A DNA stretch of 64,000 nucleotides from Gammaproteobacteria bacterium (lineage in GTDB: Bacteria; Pseudomonadota; Gammaproteobacteria; Ga0077536): assembly GCA_016209015.1 (NCBI GenBank), contig JACQWY010000021.1, positions 124,001 to 188,000 on the forward strand, written 5' to 3'. Position 1 is the first letter of the stretch, and every line of letters starts with the position of its first letter. The notes under the pieces were generated by a model that was not told the origin of the DNA, did not search any database, and worked only from the letters and a program-made list of their open reading frames with translations. The position numbers and the translations under genes were made by a program. Below, in pieces: positions 44,220 through 54,765 of this stretch.

Positions 44220-47069
44220 ATGATGGATACGGACACTGCGGTCGCGATCGGACAACAAGAGACGGATGTGGGGCCCGGAGCGGCGACGGCGCGGGCGGGA
44301 ATGCTGCCCGCGCTGCTCGCCCACCATCGCCGGCTCGAGGATCTGCGCTACGACTATCCGCTCGTGCTGCTCGCCGACGCCCAGCGCGACGAGCCCTGCG
44401 TATTGCCGCTGTCCGCGCTCGTCGACGAGGCGATCGCGGGCTTCCTGCACAGCGAGGGCGGCGATCGCCTGGCGCAGTTCGCACTCCTGCTCGAACGCGA
44501 GATCCGCGTGCAGCTCGCGCGCGGCGTGCGCGAGACGCTGCCGGTTTTCGTGCGGCGCGTGGCGAACGACTTCGCGAGTCACGGCGAAGCGGAGGCGTGG
44601 ACGCTGGTCGCGGAGGCCCTGACGCAGGACGGCGAGCTCGTCGCTTGCGACGCCGACGCGCCGGCTGCGGTGCTCCGTCATACCTGGAGCGCGATCGAGG
44701 CCACGAAGGCACAGCGCTACAGCAAGGCGTCCGCGCGGCTCGTCGCGCGACTCGAGGAGATTCTGCGTGCCGACGTCGCGCATTCCGCGGCGGGCCGCAC
44801 GGCGGCACACCTCGAATCCGGCTTCGGCTCCGCGCACGCCGGCGATTTCGATTTCGGGGCGATGTCGGGATTTCTCTTGAAGGCGGCCCCGACGCACGCC
44901 GTCTCCGACGTGCGGCGCCGGCGCATCGAGGCGACGTTGAACATCCTCAAGACGCAGAAGTTCTTCGCGACGGGCCGGCCGGGCGCGAAGCCCTATCGCT
45001 TCGTGTTCGAGGACTGCGCCTCGGCGCTCGCGGCCTACGGCGCGCGTGAGGCGAAGGCGCTCGAGCTCGCGAAGGCCATCGCGATCGCCGAGCTCGAGGC
45101 GGACGGCAACTACAAGGAGTCGCTGCACGATGCGCTGTTCGCGGAGTTCAAGGCGGAGCACGTGCAGAAGGCGGATTTGCGCATCTTCCCGGACTATCTC
45201 GTCTGCGTGAACCTGGCGAAGCTGCACGGCGAAGAGCACGAGACGCTCTCGCAGATCCTCGCCGCGGGCCTGCCGGTGAAAGTGCTCGTGCAGACGGACG
45301 ACCTGCTGGAAGAGCCCGCGCGGGGCGGCGATTCTCATCTCGCGATCGGCTGGCGCAGCCGCCAGGTCGCGAGCTCGGCGATGGATCTGCACGGAGTCTA
45401 TGTCGTGCAGACGACGTCCTCCGATCTCTACCGCCGCCGGCACGCACTGCTCGCCGGCATGAGCTTCGACGGGCCGGCGCTGTTCAGCGTCTACTCCGGC
45501 GCGGGCGGCAGAGCCGCCGAGGTGCCGACGTATCTCGAGGCCGCGATGGCGCTGGAATCGCGTGCGTTCCCGAGCTTCACCTACGATCCGACGGCGGGCG
45601 AGAGCCGCCACGAGCGCTTGGAGCTCGACGGCAATCCGCAGCCCGGCGCGGACTGGCCGGTGCACGTGTTCCAGTACGAGCAGCCGGATTTCCAGCGCGT
45701 CCAGGCGCGGCTCGCGTTCACGGTGCTCGAGTTCCTGGCCTGCGATGCGCGCTACGCGGCGCATTTCACGATGCTGCCCGCGGCGAAGTGGCGGGAGCCC
45801 GGGCTCGCCGCCGTCGATGCAATCGCGGGCGGCGCGGCGGCGGGCGCCGAGGCCTATGTGCTCGCCGTCGATGCGACCGATCGCCTGCAGCGTCTCGTCG
45901 CCGACGAGGCGGTGCTGAAGGTTGCGCGGCGTTGTCGCGAGGCCTGGCACGCGCTGCAGGAAGCGGCGGGAATCGGCAGCGGTGTCGTTGCGAAGGCGGC
46001 GGTCGAAGAGAGGAAGGTCGAGACGGCCGTCGCAGCGCCCGCGCCCGTCGCCGTACCGGAGGCCGCGTCGAATCCCGACGAGCCGTTCATCGAGACCGAG
46101 CGCTGCGCGACGTGCAACGAGTGCACGGCGATCAACGGCGAGATGTTCAAGTACAACCAGAACAAGCAGGCCTACATCGCGAATCCGGATGCGGGGACGT
46201 ATCGTCAGCTCGTCGAGGCCGCGGAGATCTGCCAGGTCGCAGTCATCCATCCCGGCAAGCCGCGCAATCTGAGCGAGAAGAATCTGGAGAAGCTCATCAA
46301 GCGCGCGAAGCCGTTCCTCGTCGCGCCGGTCTCGCTCGAGCCGACGCCCGCGGCGGCGCCTGCGCCGGCCGCTGCACCGGCCGCCGCCGCACCGGCACCC
46401 GAGCCTGTCGCGGCCGCGGCGCCGGGCACGGACGAGCCGTTCATCGAGACAGAGCGCTGTGCGACGTGCAACGAGTGCACGGCGATCAATCCCGAGATGT
46501 TCAAGTACAACCAGGACAAGCAGGCCTATATCGCGAATCCGGACGCGGGGACGTATCGTCAGCTCGTCGAGGCCGCGGAGATCTGCCAGGTCGCGGTCAT
46601 CCATCCCGGCAAGCCGCGAAATCTGAGCGAGAAGAATCTGGAGAAGCTCATCAAGCGGGCGAAGCCGTTCCTGGTCGCGCCGGTGTCGCTCGAACCGACG
46701 CCCGCGGCGTCCGCTGCTGCGCCCGCGTCAGCCGTCACGGCGGCGCCTGCACCTGCCGCGCCCGTTTCAGCCACGGCGCCTGCGCCGGCACCCGAGCCCG
46801 CAGCCGCCACGGGCCCGGGCCCGGACGACGCTTACATCGAAACGGAGCGCTGCGCGACCTGCAACGAATGCACGGGCATCAACGACCGGATGTTCAAGTA
46901 CAACAAGGATCAGCAGGCCTACATCGCCGATCCGGATGCGGGGACGTATCGCGAGCTCGTGGAAGCGGCCGAGCTCTGCCAGGTCGCGGTCATCCATCCC
47001 GGCAAGCCGCGCAACATGAACGAAAAGAACATCGAGAAGCTCATGAAGCGCGCCGCGAAGTTCCAATAA
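44220..47069 (+). CDS. 949-aa Kor-linked protein with PFOR-like N-terminal region and three tandem ferredoxin domains
   Basis: The start overlaps nothing but follows the korB stop by one base (ATGATG). Residues 1-600 are of uncertain family; the part around 360-470 (AMDLHGVYVVQTTSSDLYRR; YLEAAMALESRAFPSFTYDP) recalls the C-terminal TPP domain of pyruvate:ferredoxin oxidoreductases, but the Gly-Asp-Gly TPP motif is absent. Residues about 621-708, 739-826 and 870-949 are three copies of a small [4Fe-4S] ferredoxin domain (ERCATCNECT, later CQVAVIHPGKP; four Cys each), joined by Ala/Pro-rich linkers. No membrane helix. It should accept electrons from KorAB and pass them on, perhaps to the Nfn pair. 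Triple repeats of this kind are not known to me. Confidence 0.8.
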   Translation: MMDTDTAVAIGQQETDVGPGAATARAGMLPALLAHHRRLEDLRYDYPLVLLADAQRDEPCVLPLSALVDEAIAGFLHSEGGDRLAQFALLLEREIRVQLARGVRETLPVFVRRVANDFASHGEAEAWTLVAEALTQDGELVACDADAPAAVLRHTWSAIEATKAQRYSKASARLVARLEEILRADVAHSAAGRTAAHLESGFGSAHAGDFDFGAMSGFLLKAAPTHAVSDVRRRRIEATLNILKTQKFFATGRPGAKPYRFVFEDCASALAAYGAREAKALELAKAIAIAELEADGNYKESLHDALFAEFKAEHVQKADLRIFPDYLVCVNLAKLHGEEHETLSQILAAGLPVKVLVQTDDLLEEPARGGDSHLAIGWRSRQVASSAMDLHGVYVVQTTSSDLYRRRHALLAGMSFDGPALFSVYSGAGGRAAEVPTYLEAAMALESRAFPSFTYDPTAGESRHERLELDGNPQPGADWPVHVFQYEQPDFQRVQARLAFTVLEFLACDARYAAHFTMLPAAKWREPGLAAVDAIAGGAAAGAEAYVLAVDATDRLQRLVADEAVLKVARRCREAWHALQEAAGIGSGVVAKAAVEERKVETAVAAPAPVAVPEAASNPDEPFIETERCATCNECTAINGEMFKYNQNKQAYIANPDAGTYRQLVEAAEICQVAVIHPGKPRNLSEKNLEKLIKRAKPFLVAPVSLEPTPAAAPAPAAAPAAAAPAPEPVAAAAPGTDEPFIETERCATCNECTAINPEMFKYNQDKQAYIANPDAGTYRQLVEAAEICQVAVIHPGKPRNLSEKNLEKLIKRAKPFLVAPVSLEPTPAASAAAPASAVTAAPAPAAPVSATAPAPAPEPAAATGPGPDDAYIETERCATCNECTGINDRMFKYNKDQQAYIADPDAGTYRELVEAAELCQVAVIHPGKPRNMNEKNIEKLMKRAAKFQ

Positions 47070-47212
47070 CTTATCAACAGGGGTCGGAGGGACTTTTCGA
47101 AAAGTCCCTCCGACCCCGGTGGATAAGTCGGGTTTTGCGGCGAAAGAATGGCCGATCGCGGGCGGCTCGACGCCCGCACCAAAAAAAGTCCCTCCGACCC
47201 CTGTTGATAAGT
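47070..47212. repeat. Palindromic repeat, GGGGTCGGAGGGACTTTT family
   Basis: The outer ends are CTTATCAACAGGGGTCGGAG (47070-47089) and, inverted, the end at 47193-47212 (CTCCGACCCCTGTTGATAAG). Inside, GGGGTCGGAGGGACTTTT at 47080-47097 is followed at once by its mirror at 47100-47117, forming a very stable hairpin. It lies between the electron-transfer operon and queA and could end transcription. It is a third family of REP-like element in the window. Confidence 0.8.
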
Positions 47213-47231
47213 GGGCTGGTAACATCGTGGG

Positions 47232-48281
47232 ATGGAACGCCGCGATTTCTTCTACGACCTCCCTCCCGATCTCATCGCCAAAGTACCGACCCCCGAGCGC
47301 AGCGGGGCGCGGCTGCTCGTGCTCGATCCGGCGCATGATGGGGTGCTCGATCGGCGCATCCGCGATCTGCCGGAGCTGGTCGCGCCGGACGATCTGCTCG
47401 TCTTCAACGACACGCGCGTCATCCCTGCGCGGCTCTTCGGGCGCAAGACGAGCGGTGGGCGGATCGAGATCCTGATCGAGCGGGTGATCGGGGCGGACCG
47501 CGCCGCGGCTCATCTGCGGGCGAGCAAGGCGCCGAAGCCGGGTCGGCGGATCGTTCTCGACGGCGGCCCCGAAGTCGTGGTCGTCGATCGCGACGACGAG
47601 GGGCTCTTCTTCATCGAGACCCTGGGCGGCGCGACCTGGGAGTCGATCCTGGCCGCGAGCGGGCAGGTGCCGCTGCCGCCGTACATCGATCGCGAGCCGA
47701 CGGCCGAGGACGTCGCGCGGTATCAGACCGTCTACGCGCGGGCCGGCGGTGCGGTCGCGGCGCCGACGGCGGGTCTGCATTTCGACGAGGCTCTGCTCGC
47801 CGCCGTGGCGGCGCGCGGCGCACACTTCGCCTATACGACGCTCCACGTCGGCGCCGGCACGTTCCAGCCGGTGCGCGCGGAGCGCCTCGCCGAACATCGC
47901 ATGCATGCGGAGTACGTCGAGGTGTCGGACGAGGTGTGCAGCGCCGTTGCCGCGACGCGCGCCCGCGGCGGCCGCGTCGTGGCGATCGGCACGACGAGCG
48001 TGCGCGCGCTCGAAACCGCCGCGGCGGCCGGTGCGCTCGCGCCGTATCGCGGCGACACGCGGCTCTTCATCCACCCGGGCTACCGCTTCCGCGTCGTCGA
48101 CGCGCTGCTGACGAACTTTCACCTGCCGGAATCGACGCTGCTCATGCTGGTTTCGGCATTCGCCGGGCGCGAGCGCGTGCTTGCGGCGTACCGGCACGCC
48201 ATCGCCGGGCGCTATCGGTTCTTCAGTTACGGGGATGCGATGTGGGTGTTGCCGGCGGCGGGGGCGCGGCAAGCCGGCTGA
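47232..48281 (+). CDS. queA: S-adenosylmethionine:tRNA ribosyltransferase-isomerase
   Basis: A 349-residue enzyme that adds and rearranges the ribosyl group of SAM onto 7-aminomethyl-7-deazaguanine in tRNA, making epoxyqueuosine. Family motifs are clear: [86 protein letters not shown] and [20 protein letters not shown]. Length is typical. It is not followed by tgt here; the next gene starts the bufferin unit under its own promoter. Confidence 0.97.
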   Translation: MERRDFFYDLPPDLIAKVPTPERSGARLLVLDPAHDGVLDRRIRDLPELVAPDDLLVFNDTRVIPARLFGRKTSGGRIEILIERVIGADRAAAHLRASKAPKPGRRIVLDGGPEVVVVDRDDEGLFFIETLGGATWESILAASGQVPLPPYIDREPTAEDVARYQTVYARAGGAVAAPTAGLHFDEALLAAVAARGAHFAYTTLHVGAGTFQPVRAERLAEHRMHAEYVEVSDEVCSAVAATRARGGRVVAIGTTSVRALETAAAAGALAPYRGDTRLFIHPGYRFRVVDALLTNFHLPESTLLMLVSAFAGRERVLAAYRHAIAGRYRFFSYGDAMWVLPAAGARQAG

Positions 48282-48368
48282 GCGCGGCTCCGCGGTGACG
48301 AACGCCGGCCCTGCGGGCAAGGCCGCGCCGCGTCCCGCCGGATGCTGCGGCCGGGACCCGCCGGCATC

Positions 48369-48384
48369 CGCGGCGGCCGCGAAT
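48369..48384. promoter_or_regulatory. Candidate enhancer site upstream of bufB
   Basis: CGCGGCGGCCGCGAAT lies about 110 bases before the -24 element at 48479. Almost the same 16 bases (CGCGGCGGCCGCGATT) lie 98 bases before the bufA promoter. The core GCGGC-G-GCCGC is an inverted repeat. Position and sharing fit a binding site for the sigma-54 activator encoded at 51621. High local GC means chance similarity must be excluded. Confidence 0.5.
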
Positions 48385-48478
48385 GACCGCGGAGAACGCC
48401 CGCCGCGGCGTCGCTGCAGAACGGCGCCATGCCGCTGAAGCCCGCAGGATGACACTGCCGCGACCCCCTGCCGCGCGG

Positions 48479-48494
48479 TGGCACATCGTTTGCT
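48479..48494 (+). promoter_or_regulatory. Sigma-54 promoter of bufBC
   Basis: TGGCACATCGTTTGCT carries the -24 element TGGCAC and the -12 element TTGC with the correct five-base spacing. The bufB ATG is 50 bases downstream of the TTGC. It differs by a single base from the promoter of bufA at 53812. Confidence 0.85.
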
Positions 48495-48543
48495 CCACGT
48501 CGGACGGTGCACGTGCACCGCGACGCCCGGAGGAACGCCGACC

Positions 48544-49422
48544 ATGCGCAGCGACTGCAACGTCCTGCCCCCGCCGCAGCGAGGCACGATCCCGGTCCGG
48601 TCCGGCATCGGACTGCGGCATGCACATTACGCAGGGCTGCTCGCGACGCGGCCGGACGTCGCGTTCCTGGAAGTCCACGCCGAGAACCACTTCAGCCGCG
48701 GCGGACCCGCGCTCGACATCCTCGAGAGGGTCCGCGAGCACTATGCGCTGAGCCTCCACGGCGTCGGCCTCTCGCTCGGCTCCGTCGATCCGCTCGCGGC
48801 CGCGCACCTCGACGCGCTCGCGGCCCTCGTCCGGCGTTTCGAGCCGGCGTTCGTCTCCGAGCATCTGTGCTGGTGCAGCGTCGACGGTGCCTACTACAAC
48901 GATCTGCTGCCGCTGCCGTACACGCGCGAGACGCTCGCTCACGTCGCGACGCGCATCGCCCGGGTCCAGGATCGGCTCGGCCGCCGGCTCGCCATCGAGA
49001 ACGTGTCGAGCTACGTCGCGTTCGCCGGTGCAGACTTCACCGAATGGGATTTCATCGCCGAGCTCGTCGACCGCAGCGGCTGTGCGCTCCTGCTCGACGT
49101 CAACAACGTGTACGTCTCGGCGGTCAATCACGGCTTCGACCCCTTCCGCTACATCGATGCGCTGCCCGCCGCCGCGATCGTCGAGATCCATCTCGCGGGC
49201 TTCACGCGGCAGGCGGTCGACGGCGAGCTCGTGCTCGTCGACACGCATTCCGCTCCCGTCGCGGCCGAGGTCTGGGCGCTCTACGACCACACGATCCGCC
49301 GCATCGGACCGCGGCCGACGCTCATCGAATGGGATGCCGCGCTGCCGCCGCTCGCCACGCTGCTGCTCGAAGCTCGCCGCGCCGACTGCCTCATGGAGCT
49401 CGCCTATGACCTCGCTGCTTGA
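48544..49422 (+). CDS. bufB: DUF692/MNIO enzyme for bufferin maturation
   Basis: A 292-residue TIM-barrel protein of the multinuclear non-heme iron oxidative (MNIO, DUF692) family. Expected iron ligands are visible: His in LSLHGVGLSLG, Glu/His in FVSEHLCW, Glu in LAIENVSSYV, Asp/Asn in LLLDVNNVYVSAVNHGFDP, His in VEIHLAGF and VDTHSAPV, and Glu in LIEWDA. In bufferin systems the enzyme turns cysteines of the BufA peptide into copper-binding thiooxazoles. The ATG was chosen at the ATGCGCAGCGACTG start after the promoter at 48479. Its end overlaps bufC by 17 bases. Confidence 0.93.
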   Translation: MRSDCNVLPPPQRGTIPVRSGIGLRHAHYAGLLATRPDVAFLEVHAENHFSRGGPALDILERVREHYALSLHGVGLSLGSVDPLAAAHLDALAALVRRFEPAFVSEHLCWCSVDGAYYNDLLPLPYTRETLAHVATRIARVQDRLGRRLAIENVSSYVAFAGADFTEWDFIAELVDRSGCALLLDVNNVYVSAVNHGFDPFRYIDALPAAAIVEIHLAGFTRQAVDGELVLVDTHSAPVAAEVWALYDHTIRRIGPRPTLIEWDAALPPLATLLLEARRADCLMELAYDLAA

Positions 49423-50149
49423 GGCGGAGCGTGCGTTCGCCGCGGCGCTGCGCGGTGATGCCGCGCCGGTGGGTTGCCTTGCTCTCGCGCGTCTCGAGAT
49501 CTATCGCCACAGCGTGGAAGCCGCGCGCCGCGCAGCCCTCGCCGCCACGTACGCCGCGACGCGTTCCGCGATGGGGGAAGCCCACTTCGAGCGGCTCGCA
49601 GCACACCACGCGAGGACGGTGGCCTCGACGACGGGCGATCTCAACGATTACGGCAGCGACTTCGCGGCGACGATCGCCGCCGACCCGCTGCTCGCGGCGC
49701 TCGCACATCTGCCCGATCTCGCGCGTCTGGAATGGGCGATCCTGGAAGTCGCACGGGCGCCCGAGGCCGGGCCTTTCGACGCTACGGCGCTCGCTGCGCT
49801 GTCGCCGGCGGAGCACGCGGATCTGCGTTTCCGGATCGCTCCGGCGAGCCGGCTCCTCGTCTCGCCGCATCCGTTGGTCGAGCTCTATCGCCGCCATCAT
49901 CCGGAACATGCCGCGGACCTCGCCGTGCCCGCCGGTGTAACGGGTGCGGTACTCATCCGCCGCAGCCCCGAAGGCATCGAGATCACGCCGCTCGAGCCTG
50001 CACCCGCCGCGCTGTATGCGGCCTTCGCCCGCGACGAGACGTTGGCCTGCGCGGTCGCGGACGTGCTCGACGGGCACCCAGACTGCGACATCGCCTGCAC
50101 GCTGCAGTCGCTGATCGCCCGCGGCATCGTGACGGGATTCGTCACCTGA
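49406..50149 (+). CDS. bufC: DUF2063 partner protein of the MNIO enzyme
   Basis: A 247-residue protein with an N-terminal DUF2063 helical domain (LARLEIYRHSVEAARRAALA; ATRSAMGEAHFERLAAHHAR; LNDYGSDFAATIAADPLL) and a C-terminal domain (LVSPHPLVELYRRHHPEHAA, VLIRRSPEGIEITPL). Proteins of this type form a complex with the DUF692 enzyme and present the precursor peptide. The 17-base overlap with bufB points to a fixed ratio. The precursor bufA is not adjacent but lies 3.75 kb downstream behind its own promoter. Confidence 0.9.
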   Translation: MTSLLEAERAFAAALRGDAAPVGCLALARLEIYRHSVEAARRAALAATYAATRSAMGEAHFERLAAHHARTVASTTGDLNDYGSDFAATIAADPLLAALAHLPDLARLEWAILEVARAPEAGPFDATALAALSPAEHADLRFRIAPASRLLVSPHPLVELYRRHHPEHAADLAVPAGVTGAVLIRRSPEGIEITPLEPAPAALYAAFARDETLACAVADVLDGHPDCDIACTLQSLIARGIVTGFVT

Positions 50150-50200
50150 AACGCGAGCTCACGCCATGCGACCAGCAGATACGCGAAGGAGCGTCACGCC

Positions 50201-51538
50201 ATGAGTCCGGCCGGCCGGGATGACGCCTTGCTGAGGCTGATCGAAGACGCCGGTGCGCCGGTGGCCGACCGGGTGTATTTCCGCTCGCTCGCCCGGCATC
50301 TCGCCCAGGCCGTCGGCGCGCGCTATGCGCTCGTCGCGGCCGCCGACGGCCGCCGCCTGCGTCTCGTCGTGCGCTGGGCGCACGAGCGCTTCCTCGACGA
50401 GCTCGAGCTTCACGCGAGCGCCGACCCGTTCGCCGGGCTGATGACGACGGCCGGGCCCGCGACGGGCATCGCCCCCTCCATGTTGTTCGCGAGCAGGGCC
50501 TCGTCGGCGAATTCCGCGCACCTGCATTTCATCGCCGTGCCGCTCGTCGATCACGCCGGGCACACGCTCGGCTTCCTCGCCGCGCTCGACGAAGCGCCGA
50601 TCGCGGACGATCCGGAGCTCAGGAGCCTCTTGCGGATTTTCGCCGAACGCGCGGTCGCCGAATTCGAACGCCGGCGCGTCGCGCTCGCAGTCGCCTCGAG
50701 GACTGCGCATACCCGCGAGCTCGCGGCCATCCTCGGCGACTTGCACGAACGCGGCGATCCGGAGCCGGCGCTGGACGAGCTCGCGCGGCTCGACGGCGAG
50801 AATGAAATGCTGCGGCGGGTGCTCGATCTCGAAAGCGGCAGCCCATGTCTGCTGGGCGAGAGTGCTTCCATGCGCGCCGTCGATGCGCTGATCACGGAAT
50901 TCGCCTGCACCGACGAACCGGTGTCGATCAGCGGCGAGACGGGCACGGGCAAGGCACTCGCCGCAGCGGCGATCCACGCGCGCTCGCCGCGTGCCGGCCG
51001 CCCGTTCGTGAAGATCGACTGCGCACTGCCGGCGGGCGGCACGAGCGTGGCCGAGATCCTGGGCGGTGGGCCGGCCGCGACGCCCGGTGGCACGCTCTTC
51101 CTCGACGAGATCGCGGAGTTGGCGGACGGCGCGCAGGCGGGGCTGCTCGATTTCCTGCGGCAGCGGCAGGCCGCCCGGGCCACCTCGGCGGCGGCCGGGC
51201 CGGGCGTGCGCCTCATCGCGGCGACGAACCGGGATCTCGCGGCGCTCGTCCGCGGGGGCCGTTTCAGCGCCGAGCTCCACGCGCGTCTCGGCGCCCGGCG
51301 GCTCGACATGCCGCCGCTGCGCGAGCGCGGCGCAGACGTGTTGCTCCTGGCACGGCACTTCCTCGGCCGCGCGGCACGCGGGCTCGGCAGAAAGCTCGAG
51401 GGCTACACGCCGGCGAGTCGCTCGCGGATGCTCGGCTATGCGTGGCCGGGCAACGTGCGCGAGCTCGAGAACGTCGTGGAGCGCGCCGCGCTGCTCGCGC
51501 ACTCGCCGATCGTCGATCTCGCCGCGCAGTTGGAATGA
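50201..51538 (+). CDS. Degenerate sigma-54 enhancer-binding-type AAA+ protein lacking GAFTGA loop and HTH
   Basis: A 445-residue protein: GAF domain (25-165; FRSLARHLAQAVGARYALVA, LHFIAVPLVDHAGHTLGFLA), coiled linker (LARLDGENEMLRRVLDLESG) and AAA+ domain with Walker A SGETGTGKALAA, Walker B GGTLFLDEIAEL, sensor I RLIAATNRDLAAL, and sensor II WPGNVRELENVVERAA. Between Walker A and B the usual ELFGHE...GAFTGA segment is missing; the sequence goes VKIDCALPAGGTSVAEILGG directly to the Walker B region. The protein ends after the AAA+ core (DLAAQLE), so no DNA-binding helix is present. It cannot contact sigma-54 alone, yet ATP-binding residues are kept, so it may form mixed oligomers with the protein at 51621. 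Confidence 0.9.
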   Translation: MSPAGRDDALLRLIEDAGAPVADRVYFRSLARHLAQAVGARYALVAAADGRRLRLVVRWAHERFLDELELHASADPFAGLMTTAGPATGIAPSMLFASRASSANSAHLHFIAVPLVDHAGHTLGFLAALDEAPIADDPELRSLLRIFAERAVAEFERRRVALAVASRTAHTRELAAILGDLHERGDPEPALDELARLDGENEMLRRVLDLESGSPCLLGESASMRAVDALITEFACTDEPVSISGETGTGKALAAAAIHARSPRAGRPFVKIDCALPAGGTSVAEILGGGPAATPGGTLFLDEIAELADGAQAGLLDFLRQRQAARATSAAAGPGVRLIAATNRDLAALVRGGRFSAELHARLGARRLDMPPLRERGADVLLLARHFLGRAARGLGRKLEGYTPASRSRMLGYAWPGNVRELENVVERAALLAHSPIVDLAAQLE

Positions 51539-51620
51539 ATCGCCGGGGCGTGAGCGCCGGGCGGGCGCGCACGAGCGATCCCGGCGCCGGATCCCTGAAC
51601 ATCGAGCAGGTGCATTGCCT

Positions 51621-53534
<1,914 letters not shown>

Positions 53535-53713
53535 TCTACGTAAGGCGCCGAGCCCTTTCCGTCGCACGCCGTCCGGCGTGCGCGCCGCGTTCCGCCGTTC
53601 CCGACGCTGACGTTTCCACCGCCGTGCTCTGTGCGCGCAATCTTTCCGACACCATGAAATCCGCCGTCACCCATGTGCCGTGAACGACTTGCGGCCCCCG
53701 CAAAGCGGCTATT

Positions 53714-53729
53714 CGCGGCGGCCGCGATT
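53714..53729. promoter_or_regulatory. Candidate enhancer site upstream of bufA
   Basis: CGCGGCGGCCGCGATT, with TCGCGGC and GCCGCGA forming exact arms around one base when the preceding T is included. It is 98 bases before the -24 element and matches the site upstream of bufB in 15 of 16 bases. Confidence 0.5.
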
Positions 53730-53811
53730 AGTTGCGGCGCGCGCGCGGCGGATCGCGCGATCAGGCCCGGAAGAACGTGTTTTCCGCCGGTTTTCGCCCT
53801 GTTTCGCACTC

Positions 53812-53827
53812 TGGCACATCGCTTGCT
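53812..53827 (+). promoter_or_regulatory. Sigma-54 promoter of the bufA operon
   Basis: TGGCACATCGCTTGCT contains TGGCAC at -24 and TTGC at -12 with canonical spacing. The expected start is near 53838, about 60 bases before the bufA ATG. The match with the bufBC promoter (one difference in 16) shows that both units are controlled together. Confidence 0.9.
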
Positions 53828-53899
53828 CTCCTGCTCCGCGTACGTCGCATCACTACACACCGACGTGCGAGATGACAACGCAATCACAGGAGACACGCC

Positions 53900-54148
53900 A
53901 TGAACACGAAGACTCTCGCCACCTCGCTCATCACCACGCTGCTCGCTCTCGGCGTCACGCAGGCGCATGCCGACGACGCGAAAGCGGAGAAGTGCTACGG
54001 CATCGTCAAGGCGAACAAGAACGACTGCCAGACCCGCAGTAACGCCTGCGCCGGGCACGCCACCGCGGATCGCCAGGCCGATGCCTGGGTGTATGTGCCG
54101 AAGGGCACCTGCGACAAGCTCGCCGGCGGCTCGCTGGCATCCAAGTAG
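53900..54148 (+). CDS. bufA: Bufferin-type metallophore precursor (DUF2282)
   Basis: An 82-residue peptide with a Sec signal (MNTKTLATSLITTLLALGVT, then QAHA) and a core with four cysteines: EKCYGIVKANKNDCQT, NACAGH and PKGTCDKLAGGS. The pattern KCYG(I/V)xKAxKNDC...SC(A)G...DAWxYVPKGTC is that of DUF2282/BufA1 peptides, which are modified by BufB/BufC at Cys residues and exported to bind copper in the periplasm. It has a strong GGAGA ribosome site and a sigma-54 promoter. It is the only precursor seen for the bufBC genes at 48.5-50.1 kb. Confidence 0.92.
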   Translation: MNTKTLATSLITTLLALGVTQAHADDAKAEKCYGIVKANKNDCQTRSNACAGHATADRQADAWVYVPKGTCDKLAGGSLASK

Positions 54149-54279
54149 ACGTGCAGCGCGCCGGCCGTGTCCGCATACGTTCGCGCAGCATGGGACACGT
54201 CGCAGCCGGGGCCGGCGCAGGGCCGGTCCCGGTCGCTGCCGGCAACGCCGCGTCGCAATCGACACCCGAGGAGACAGTC

Positions 54280-54756
54280 ATGACCACCATCGCCGCGAAC
54301 TTCACGCAGCCCGTCGCGCTGCGCGCAGCATCGCACTTCATCACGACACTCGACCGGCTCGCGCCGCTCGCCGATCTGCTGCTCAGGCTCTGGGTCGCGA
54401 ATGCGTTCTTCGTCTCGGGAATGACGAAGATCGCATCCTGGGATTCGACGCTGCTGCTCTTTCAGTACGAGTACCACGTGCCGCTGCTGCCGCCGGCGCT
54501 CGCGGCCTATATGGGCACGGCGACGGAGCTCGGCATGCCGGTCTTCCTCGCGCTCGGGCTCGGCGGACGTCTCGCGGCGGCGATCCTGTTCGTCTTCAAC
54601 ATCGTCGCCGTCCTGTCCTATCCCGATCTCATGCCCGCGGGCCTCGAGCAACACCAAGTGTGGGGACTCATGTTGTTCGCCGCGCTCGCCCGCGGTCCGG
54701 GCCGCTGGTCCGTCGATTACCGGCTCGCCGGCCGCTTCGGCCGCCGCGCGAACTGA
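54280..54756 (+). CDS. DoxX-family membrane protein of the bufferin cluster
   Basis: A 158-residue protein with four membrane helices (ADLLLRLWVANAFFVSGMTK; LLLFQYEYHVPLLPPALAAY; LFLALGLGGRLAAAILFVFN, AVLSY; QVWGLMLFAALARGPG). The pattern LRLWVANAFFVSGMTKIASW marks the DoxX family. DoxX proteins are standard members of bufferin loci (BufD). It follows bufA after a 131-base gap and precedes the SDR gene by nine bases. A GAGGAGACAG ribosome site supports the ATG at 54280. Confidence 0.9.
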   Translation: MTTIAANFTQPVALRAASHFITTLDRLAPLADLLLRLWVANAFFVSGMTKIASWDSTLLLFQYEYHVPLLPPALAAYMGTATELGMPVFLALGLGGRLAAAILFVFNIVAVLSYPDLMPAGLEQHQVWGLMLFAALARGPGRWSVDYRLAGRFGRRAN

Positions 54757-54765
54757 GGAGGCACC

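Larger units (their letters stand above)
53535..53899. other. Regulatory gap upstream of bufA
   Basis: These 365 bases hold no supported gene. They contain the enhancer-like palindrome at 53714-53729 and the sigma-54 promoter at 53812-53827, followed by a leader of about 60 bases with the ribosome site CAGGAGACA before the bufA ATG. Small open frames in this stretch have no family likeness or ribosome sites. Confidence 0.6.

Noticed and set aside
41234-44236. Minus-strand open frame of 1000 residues opposite korA/korB
   Set aside because: It has no recognisable domain and lies opposite well-conserved Kor motifs.
44220-46000. N-terminal part of the triple-ferredoxin protein as an active TPP enzyme
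   Set aside because: Only weak likeness to the PFOR TPP domain and no Gly-Asp-Gly cofactor motif; it is described as uncertain instead.
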